A DNA stretch of 10,922 nt, taken from the NCBI GenBank assembly GCA_002413355.1, contig DHWV01000053.1, forward strand, positions 1-10,922, given 5' to 3'. This document shows positions 6,094 through 10,922 of the stretch, piece by piece; the stretch's first letter is position 1; each line of letters begins with the position of its first letter. Made by a program: the position numbers and the translations under genes. Source of the DNA: Desulfobulbaceae bacterium UBA5173. GTDB lineage: Bacteria > Desulfobacterota > Desulfobulbia > Desulfobulbales > Desulfobulbaceae. The notes under the pieces are model-generated. The model was not told the DNA's origin. It saw nothing but the letters and a program-made list of their open reading frames with translations, and did not search any database.

Positions 6094-6153
6094 TTTAAAC
6101 TCCATGCCTTGTTCGATGATCTGCTGGATAGCAAAGGGGAATAGCTGATAAAT

Positions 6154-6465
6154 ATGGATCTCAATGCGATCAGAGAGCATGTCAGGGCTGGAAGGTACAG
6201 GTTCTCTGATCATGCGGTAAAGCGGATGATCAAACGTTCAATTCGCAGAGGAGAGATAGAGGCTGTCCTGATGAACGGAGAGATCATTGAACAGTACCCT
6301 GAGGATAAATACTCGCCCAGCTGCTTGGTGTATGGTATGACAGAAACAGGAAGAGTCCTGCATGTGTTGATCTCTCTGCCGCCGCTGGTGGTCGTGGTGA
6401 CAACATATGAACCTGATGCTGCGGAATGGATTGAAGGAAAGACGAGAAGGAGGTTGGAGCAATGA
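6154..6465 (+). CDS. DUF4258 family protein (putative toxin)
   Basis: The 103-residue protein has the DUF4258 pattern: YRFSDHAVKRMIKRSI (residues 15-30), then EIEAVLMNGEIIEQYPEDKY (34-53), PSCLVYGMTETGRVLHVLIS and TTYEPDAAEWI near the end. The histidine in 'FSDHA..RM' and the terminal 'YEPD...W' are family hallmarks. These proteins are commonly paired with a YgiT-type zinc-finger antitoxin, as here, and are thought to be RNase-like toxins of the MqsR/RelE type; this is inference for this copy. The ATG at 6154 has only a distant AGGGGA (6135-6140), so initiation looks weak. Its stop overlaps the next start by four bases (ATGA at 6462-6465). Confidence 0.85.
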   Translation: MDLNAIREHVRAGRYRFSDHAVKRMIKRSIRRGEIEAVLMNGEIIEQYPEDKYSPSCLVYGMTETGRVLHVLISLPPLVVVVTTYEPDAAEWIEGKTRRRLEQ

Positions 6466-6701
6466 AATGCGTGTTCTGTGGAGGTACGCTCAGAAGCGGC
6501 ACAGTGACATTCACCTATGAGGCTGAGGAGGTATACATCTTGGTTGAGCATGTTCCGGCTGATGTATGTGGTCATTGTGGAGAAAGGCTGTATGCGCCAG
6601 AGGTCACAGACGCACTGCTGGAGATCGTCCACAGGAAGACAGCACCGACCAGGATGCTGCATATACCTGTCTATGATTTTGCTCAGGCGGAGATAAGATG
6701 A
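6462..6701 (+). CDS. YgiT-type zinc-finger protein, MqsA-like antitoxin (truncated form)
   Basis: The 79-residue protein starts MKCVFCGGTLRSG, with Cys3 and Cys6, and has VCGHCGERLY with Cys36 and Cys39: the four-cysteine zinc site of the MqsA/YgiT N-terminal domain, which holds the toxin. A tail of a YAPEVTDALLEIVHRKTAP helix and RMLHIPVYDF follows. The helix-turn-helix DNA-binding domain of full-length MqsA (about 130 residues) is absent, as is usual for short YgiT-type proteins paired with DUF4258. AAGGAGG (6447-6453) precedes the ATG by eight bases, much stronger than the site of the toxin gene. A better-translated antitoxin fits the pairing. Confidence 0.87.
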   Translation: MKCVFCGGTLRSGTVTFTYEAEEVYILVEHVPADVCGHCGERLYAPEVTDALLEIVHRKTAPTRMLHIPVYDFAQAEIR

Positions 6702-6720
6702 GCGTTGCTCTCAGGTCTTG

Positions 6721-6780
6721 CCAAGCACAAGCCCAGTCGTTTGCAGCAAGCCGTTGCAGATAGCCCTACAAGCGCAGGAC
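6721..6780 (+). repeat. Dispersed repeat, copy D
   Basis: The stretch from CCAAGCACAAGCCCAGTCGT to the end of TTGCAGATA matches copy B (5139-5180), and its second part up to GCGCAGGAC matches copy C. It starts 19 bases after the zinc-finger gene and runs up to array 2, so like the other copies it lies at the border of a gene module. Confidence 0.65.
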
Positions 6781-6791
6781 TTTGGGCGCAT

Positions 6792-6929
6792 AGCACTTGT
6801 GTCGGAAAAATTACAGCACTATGGCGAGAGCGACATAAGCACTATGACGAGAGCGGTATAAGCGCTATGCCGGGAGAGACATAAGTGCTTATGGGAAGTT
6901 CGCCATAGCGCTTATGGGAAAATTTTTAT
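6792..6929 (+). repeat. Array 2: six tandem 23-base palindromic repeats
   Basis: Units start at 6792, 6815, 6838, 6861, 6884 and 6907, exactly 23 bases each. Every unit starts AGCRCT or AGTGCT. The unit junctions form palindromes near CATAAGCGCTTATG, separated by GGCGAGAGCGA-like linkers; the last two units have diverged linkers, ending in an A/T run. Period, palindrome (CATAA..TTATG) and linker (CGAGAGC, the complement of the GCTCTTG type) suggest it is related to array 1 in the opposite orientation. It occupies most of the 312-base gap between the zinc-finger gene and the Roco gene. There are no unique spacers, so it is not a CRISPR. Confidence 0.8.
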
Positions 6930-7013
6930 AGCCTGTAGTTGAGTTCGTTCATAGGCTATAGTCCCGGCGGGGGCATACGCACACCGGGAAAATACACACG
7001 GAGGAACGAGGCG

Positions 7014-9065
7014 ATGGGCAAAGAAGAAGCCTTGCGGCGGATTAAAGAGGCGGCTGAGACAGGGGCAACCGGGCTTGCCCTTCATAGGCTACAATTAACC
7101 GAGCTGCCGCCAGAAGTCTTTCAGCTAACCAATCTCACGTGGCTTAACCTCTGGGACAATCAGCTTGAGGAGCTGCCAACAAAGATCGTCCAGTTAATCA
7201 ATCTCACCGTGCTTCACCTTGGCTACAACAAGCTTAACACCCTGCCGACAGAACTCTTTCAGCTAAAGAATCTCACCGTGCTTGGGATTAGAGGTCTTGA
7301 ACTCACCAGTCTACCGCCAGAGATCGTTGATCTAACCAACCTTACCAAGCTCTACCTCGGCTACAACCCTCTTGTCTGCCCTCCTTATGAACTCGCTCTT
7401 GAAGGCATCCCCGCCATTCGCGAATACTTCGCCTCCCTCGAAGAAGGCAAGCAGGAATTAGCTGAAGTCAAGCTCATCTTAATAGGTGAGGGCGCATCGG
7501 GGAAAACCTCGCTCACCAAGCTGCTGTGCGGTCAGCCGTTCGACCAGCACGAGCCAATGACCAACGGCATCCGCATCGGTCAATGGACAGCCGCAAGCAG
7601 CAGCCGGGAAGTGCGCTGCAACCTCTGGGACTTTGGCGGACAGGAGATCATGCACGCCACGCATCAGTTTTTCCTCTCCCGCCGCAGCCTGTATGTGCTG
7701 GTCTTGGATGGCAGGCGCGACGAGCGGCCCGAACACTGGCTGCGCTACATTGAAACCTTCGGCGGTCGCTCGCCAGTGCTGGTGGTGCTCAACAAGAGCG
7801 ACATCTATCCGAGCTTTAATCTCAACCGGCCTTTTCTGGAGCGGAAATATCCGTTCATCAAAGGCTTCTTCAAGACATCCTGCGCCACAGGCGAGGGCGT
7901 GGCGGAATTCATCCAAGCCCTGCATCAGGAAATTAACCAGCTCCTGTTGACCAAATACGTCTGGCCAGTAAGTTGGTTCCGGGTGAAGCAGTCACTGGAA
8001 GCCTCGAACGAGCCGCGCATCAGCTGCGAAAACTTCGAGAAAGTCTGCCTGCACGCCGGTGTGCGGGGCAAGACCAGCCAAGAGGTGCTGGTTTCCTTCT
8101 TGCACGATCTGGGCGCGGTCATTCACTTTGATGACTTTGCCTTGAGCGATCATCACGTCCTCAATCCCAAATGGGTGACTGGCGCGGTGTATCGGATCAT
8201 CAACGACCCGACAGTTGCCAAGGCCAACGGTCTGCTCAAGCTGGATGATCTGAAGGAGATACTGGCGTGGCAGGAAGGCGACGAGCACCGCTACTATCCG
8301 GCGGATTACGTCTATATTGTCGAGCTGATGAAGAAGTTCGAGCTGTGCTATGACGTGGCTGCAAATGAGGTGGCTGCAAATGAGGTGCTGATTCCCGATC
8401 TGCTGGAGGTGCCAGAGCCTGCCTTCACCTTTGATGAACGCGCTGCCCTGCGCTTGGTGCTGGCGTATGAGGACTTCTTCCCGCCGTCTATCATGCCGCG
8501 TTTCATTGTCAAACGGCACAATGAGATCAAAGATAATCTGCGCTGGCGCAGCGGCGTTGTCTTGGAGACTCCGCAGCTCAAGGCTGTGGCGGTAGTGCGG
8601 GCGGATAGCGAAAAGAAGTGCATTCAGATCATGGTGACAGGCAAGGAGCGCAAAGTCTTCCTCGCCCTGCTTTGGCTTGCCTTCCGTGAACTGCATACCG
8701 GCTTTGAAGGCTTGAAGGTAGATGAACTCATTCCAATGCCAGATGATCCAACCATCATTGTGGATTACGAGACTCTGCTCAACAGTCAGCAAGAAGGTAT
8801 TCCAAAGATTTTCCCGAAAGGCGCGAAAAAGGCATACAGCGTGCAAGAGCTGCTCGCTGGCGTGCATTTTGATGATCAAAGCGAGGGAGCGAGGATGCTG
8901 GCTTTGGCGAAGACAGAGAGCAAGAGCGGTCTGCGCTGGCTGGGAGAGAAGCTGAATCGCTACTTTGAGGTTGAGAATATCAAGATATTCGGCATCAAGA
9001 TCAAACACCAAGCTATTTTTGAGGACATTTTGCCGAAGCAGACTGGACATCAGGACGGCGTATAG
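7014..9065 (+). CDS. Leucine-rich-repeat Roc-COR (Roco) GTPase
   Basis: The 683-residue protein has four to five leucine-rich repeats (about 22-120; units of 'LT.LPPE...L.NLT.L.L..N'), then a Ras-like Roc GTPase domain: P-loop GEGASGKTS (158-166), DFGGQE (206-211), NKSD (260-263) and TSCATGEG (288-295). A COR domain follows (about 318-520) and a C-terminal region to 683 with no motif I recognise. Bacterial Roco proteins are GTP-dependent dimerising switches, related to human LRRK2, whose cell roles are poorly known. There is no kinase, signal peptide or membrane segment. I chose the ATG at 7014 because GGAGG (7000-7004) lies nine bases before it. An open frame extends to a TTG at 6939 but adds only 25 unconserved residues. 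The repeat block is short for the family. It stands alone, between repeat array 2 and a large hairpin. Confidence 0.92.
   Translation: MGKEEALRRIKEAAETGATGLALHRLQLTELPPEVFQLTNLTWLNLWDNQLEELPTKIVQLINLTVLHLGYNKLNTLPTELFQLKNLTVLGIRGLELTSLPPEIVDLTNLTKLYLGYNPLVCPPYELALEGIPAIREYFASLEEGKQELAEVKLILIGEGASGKTSLTKLLCGQPFDQHEPMTNGIRIGQWTAASSSREVRCNLWDFGGQEIMHATHQFFLSRRSLYVLVLDGRRDERPEHWLRYIETFGGRSPVLVVLNKSDIYPSFNLNRPFLERKYPFIKGFFKTSCATGEGVAEFIQALHQEINQLLLTKYVWPVSWFRVKQSLEASNEPRISCENFEKVCLHAGVRGKTSQEVLVSFLHDLGAVIHFDDFALSDHHVLNPKWVTGAVYRIINDPTVAKANGLLKLDDLKEILAWQEGDEHRYYPADYVYIVELMKKFELCYDVAANEVAANEVLIPDLLEVPEPAFTFDERAALRLVLAYEDFFPPSIMPRFIVKRHNEIKDNLRWRSGVVLETPQLKAVAVVRADSEKKCIQIMVTGKERKVFLALLWLAFRELHTGFEGLKVDELIPMPDDPTIIVDYETLLNSQQEGIPKIFPKGAKKAYSVQELLAGVHFDDQSEGARMLALAKTESKSGLRWLGEKLNRYFEVENIKIFGIKIKHQAIFEDILPKQTGHQDGV
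8355..8384 (+). repeat. 15-base in-frame tandem duplication in the Roco gene
   Basis: GTGGCTGCAAATGAG occurs twice in succession, giving the residues VAANEVAANE (about 448-457 of the protein) within the COR domain. The two copies are identical, so the duplication is recent or is actively slipping; the reading frame is kept. Confidence 0.85.
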
Positions 9066-9080
9066 AAGATATTGCATAAG

Positions 9081-9153
9081 AGGGGCAGGCCCCTGCGCTT
9101 GCCCCTTGTCAGGTTCTTGTGACGAATGCAGGCAGGTGCAGGGGCCTGCCCCT
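9081..9153 (+). repeat. Long inverted repeat (large hairpin) before apgM
   Basis: AGGGGCAGGCCCCTGC (9081-9096) is exactly complementary to GCAGGGGCCTGCCCCT (9138-9153). The next seven bases inward (9097-9103 with 9131-9137) also pair if two G-U pairs are allowed, giving a stem of about 23 pairs and a 27-base loop. It starts 16 bases after the Roco stop and ends 15 bases before the apgM ATG. There is no T tract, so it is not a classic terminator. GGGGCAGGCCCCTG-type palindromes recur as dispersed intergenic elements in many bacterial genomes; I think this is one, a MITE- or REP-like copy. Confidence 0.75.
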
Positions 9154-9167
9154 ATCGGACATCCATC

Positions 9168-10394
9168 ATGAAACATATCATCCTGATCGGCGATGGCATG
9201 GGCGACACGCCTGTTCCTGCGCTTGGCAATAAGACCCCGCTGGAAGCAGCACAGAAGCCAACCATTGACCGCCTTTGTGCCTTAGCCGAGCCGTTGCTGG
9301 TGCGCACCGTGCCGCCGGGCTATCCGCCAGGCAGCGACGTGGCCAACCTCTCCCTGCTCGGCTATGAGCCGGACAAGTGCTACACAGGCCGCGCCCCGCT
9401 GGAGGCGGCGAGCATGGGCATTGCTATTCCGGCGGACGGAGCCGCCTTCCGCTGCAACATGGTCACGGTGGACTATGGTGCGGACGACCGCCGCCTGACC
9501 ATGATTGACTACAGCGCAGGCCACATCAGCACAGCGGAAGCGGCGGAGCTGATCACCGCCATTCAAGATGCCTGCGGCACGGACAAGCTCCAGCTTCATG
9601 CAGGCGTGAGCTACCGCCACCTGCTTATTCATCATGGCGCAGTGCCGCAGGGGCTGCGCACGGTGCCGCCACACGACTGGATGGACAAGGACGTGACGGC
9701 GTTCTATCAGCAGCAGCTCGCCGTTCCGCACTTAGCCAAACTGCTGCGCTGCGCCCGCGCTGTGCTGGCCGAGCACCCGGTCAACCAGCGGCGTGTGGAC
9801 GCTGGCAAAAAGCCTGCAAACGGGATATGGCTCTGGGGCGAGGGCGGCAGGCCGCAGATGGAGACGCTCCAGGCCCGCTGGGGCTTGAGCGGCAGCCTGA
9901 TCTCAGCGGTTGATCTGCTCAAGGGCATCGGCGTGTGCGCCGGACTGGAGGCGGTGCGAGTGCCGGGCGCGACTGGCTATCTCGACACCAACTACCAAGG
10001 CAAGGCGGACGCGGCCCTGAAGGCACTGGAGACGCAGGACTTTGTTCTTGTCCACATTGAAGCACCGGATGAGGCCGGGCATCAGGGATCGGTCAAGGAC
10101 AAGGTGCAGGCCATTGAGGACTTTGACAGCAAGATCGTTGCACCAATTGCCGCAGAGATGGACCGGCGCGGTGAGGAGTATCGCCTCGTGGTGACGATGG
10201 ATCATTATACTCCGATTGCCCGCCGCACCCACGAAGACTGGCCGGTGCCGATGTTTATCTACGACTCGCGGGGAATAGGGAAGCAGTCAGGTTTGAGCTA
10301 CACCGAGGCGAACATCAAGGCCATTGCTGAATATCTCCCCAGCGGCGCGGCCTTCTTTGCCCGCTTTGCCCAGCAGGAGCGGCGACATGGCTGA
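9168..10394 (+). CDS. apgM: Cofactor-independent phosphoglycerate mutase, ApgM type (or proposed homoserine kinase)
   Basis: The 408-residue protein belongs to the alkaline phosphatase superfamily. Metal-site motifs are visible: IGDGMGD (7-13), PPGSDVANLSLLGY (53-66) with the likely nucleophile Ser56, APDEAGHQG (299-307) with Asp301 and His305, and TMDHYTPIARRTHEDW (343-358) with Asp345, His346 and His355. RAPLEAASMGI (75-85) and DYSAGHISTAEA (114-125) are typical of the archaeal-type branch. That branch includes glycolytic phosphoglycerate mutases and a bacterial subgroup proposed to be a homoserine kinase in threonine synthesis; the sequence alone does not settle which. The ATG at 9168 gives the family-like MKHIILIGDGMGD, but has no clear Shine-Dalgarno sequence. 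An alternative in-frame ATG at 9126 lies inside the preceding hairpin. Its end overlaps the thioesterase gene by eight bases. Confidence 0.87.
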   Translation: MKHIILIGDGMGDTPVPALGNKTPLEAAQKPTIDRLCALAEPLLVRTVPPGYPPGSDVANLSLLGYEPDKCYTGRAPLEAASMGIAIPADGAAFRCNMVTVDYGADDRRLTMIDYSAGHISTAEAAELITAIQDACGTDKLQLHAGVSYRHLLIHHGAVPQGLRTVPPHDWMDKDVTAFYQQQLAVPHLAKLLRCARAVLAEHPVNQRRVDAGKKPANGIWLWGEGGRPQMETLQARWGLSGSLISAVDLLKGIGVCAGLEAVRVPGATGYLDTNYQGKADAALKALETQDFVLVHIEAPDEAGHQGSVKDKVQAIEDFDSKIVAPIAAEMDRRGEEYRLVVTMDHYTPIARRTHEDWPVPMFIYDSRGIGKQSGLSYTEANIKAIAEYLPSGAAFFARFAQQERRHG

Positions 10395-10839
10395 TTTGCG
10401 CATGGAGCTGGCCGAGCCGGTCTTCCGCATGGAGCACCGGGTGATCTACGGCGACACCGACGCGGGCGGTATCATCTACAACGCTAACTACCTCCGCTTC
10501 ATGGAGATGGGCAGAACCGAGATGATGCGCAGCCACGGCCTGCCCTACAGCGAGATGGAGAACGAAGGAATCATTCTGCCAGTAACCGAATGCTATCTCC
10601 GCTACAAGGCTTCGGGCCGCTATGATGATTTGATCAGCATTGCCACATCGTTGGCCGAGCTGACGCGGCATACCATCCGCTTCCACTACCGGATTCACTG
10701 CCAGCGTGACGGCAAGGAGCTGATGCTGGTCAAAGGCTTCACCAAGCACGCCTGCACCGACCGCCAAGGCAGGCTAATGCCTTTCCCGGACAGCATCATG
10801 GCCCGGATCAGCAGCGTGCGGCCTATGGAGAAAAGTTGA
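10387..10839 (+). CDS. YbgC/4-hydroxybenzoyl-CoA thioesterase-like hotdog protein
   Basis: The 150-residue protein has the hotdog-fold acyl-CoA thioesterase signature YGDTDAGGIIYNANYLRFME (21-40), with Asp25 the likely catalytic residue and Glu40 plus Arg43 in the following helix. In many relatives the residue after IY/VY is His or Tyr; here it is Asn32. Length fits the family (about 130-150). The ATG at 10387 is chosen because AGGAG (10375-10379) lies seven bases before it; the longer in-frame extension to 10324 overlaps apgM and is not family-like. The gene overlaps apgM by eight bases and is probably co-transcribed and coupled. The substrate is unknown. The well-known Tol-Pal neighbours of ybgC are absent. 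Confidence 0.87.
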   Translation: MADLRMELAEPVFRMEHRVIYGDTDAGGIIYNANYLRFMEMGRTEMMRSHGLPYSEMENEGIILPVTECYLRYKASGRYDDLISIATSLAELTRHTIRFHYRIHCQRDGKELMLVKGFTKHACTDRQGRLMPFPDSIMARISSVRPMEKS

Positions 10840-10857
10840 CGGCGGCTTCTTTTGCTG

Positions 10858-10886
10858 TTGACAGACAGAGCCGGGGCAGGTATATT
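10858..10886 (+). promoter_or_regulatory. Near-consensus sigma-70 promoter for tRNA-fMet
   Basis: TTGACA (10858-10863), a 17-base spacer and TATATT (10881-10886) form a nearly perfect promoter. Transcription would start near 10893, a few bases before the tRNA. A strong promoter is what a tRNA gene needs. Confidence 0.85.
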
Positions 10887-10899
10887 CACCGGCACGTGT

Positions 10900-10922
10900 C
10901 GCGGGGTGGAGCAGTCTGGTAG
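10900..10922 (+). tRNA. Initiator tRNA-fMet (CAU), 5' part only
   Basis: The last 23 bases, CGCGGGGTGGAGCAGTCTGG plus TAG, match the acceptor stem, D stem and D loop of bacterial initiator tRNA. The leading C is the hallmark: in initiator tRNAs it does not pair with base 72. The elongator tRNA-Met begins with G instead. Only one D-loop base differs from the Escherichia coli gene as I recall it. The anticodon and the rest lie outside the window. Confidence 0.82.

Noticed and set aside
6094..6143. In-frame tail reading FKLHALFDDLLDSKGE as a toxin gene remnant
   Set aside because: It is too short to assign to any family; it is mentioned with repeat E only as a possible relic.
6939..7013. TTG start giving the Roco protein 25 more residues
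   Set aside because: There is no ribosome-binding site there and the residues are not family-like, while the ATG at 7014 has a clear GGAGG. The GGGIRTPG-like peptide looks like read-through of noncoding DNA.
10840..10857. Terminator after the thioesterase gene
   Set aside because: No hairpin with a T run lies before the tRNA promoter.

Overview
This window looks like a piece of a bacterial chromosome, probably from an anaerobic Gram-negative such as a member of the Desulfobacterota (for example the Desulfobulbales). That guess is an inference from gene content: a CbiA/CobB-type corrinoid gene, a single-chain transketolase, an archaeal-type phosphoglycerate mutase-like gene, a bacterial Roco GTPase, and many small toxin-antitoxin genes set among short repeats. 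There is no complete phylogenetic marker; the only RNA gene is the first 23 bases of an initiator tRNA at the right edge.

Layout. 1-620: an IS200/IS605-type insertion with a lone tnpA gene and a hairpin at each end. 623-860: the wreck of a repeat-protein gene, read through two stop codons. 868-2199 (minus): cobB/cbiA. 2443-4380 (plus): transketolase, divergent from cobB. 4402-6929: an accessory island of small genes. It starts and ends with an array of 23-base tandem repeats built around short palindromes. Inside it are a minus-strand DUF4258-like/DUF2283 pair with a good promoter, a plus-strand antitoxin/VapC (PIN) pair, a 59-codon remnant antitoxin ORF that starts on the vapC stop codon, and a DUF4258/YgiT-type zinc-finger (MqsA-like) pair. 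A second, dispersed repeat family fills the gaps between these modules. 7014-9065: a leucine-rich-repeat Roc-COR (Roco) GTPase. 9081-9153: a long perfect inverted repeat. 9168-10839: an overlapping pair, an ApgM-type phosphoglycerate mutase (or proposed homoserine kinase) and a YbgC-like acyl-CoA thioesterase. 10858-10922: a near-consensus sigma-70 promoter and the start of tRNA-fMet.

How it fits together. The housekeeping genes (cobB, tkt, apgM, thioesterase, tRNA-fMet) are intact and GC-rich. Between tkt and apgM sits mobile or stress-related material: three two-gene toxin-antitoxin-like modules whose genes overlap by 4 or 14 bases, repeats between the modules, and a Roco GTPase. I saw no CRISPR array, phage gene or complete new system. 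The most unusual features are the paired 23-base palindromic arrays bracketing the toxin-antitoxin island, the modular repeats inside it, and the chimeric antitoxin remnant made partly from one of those repeats.
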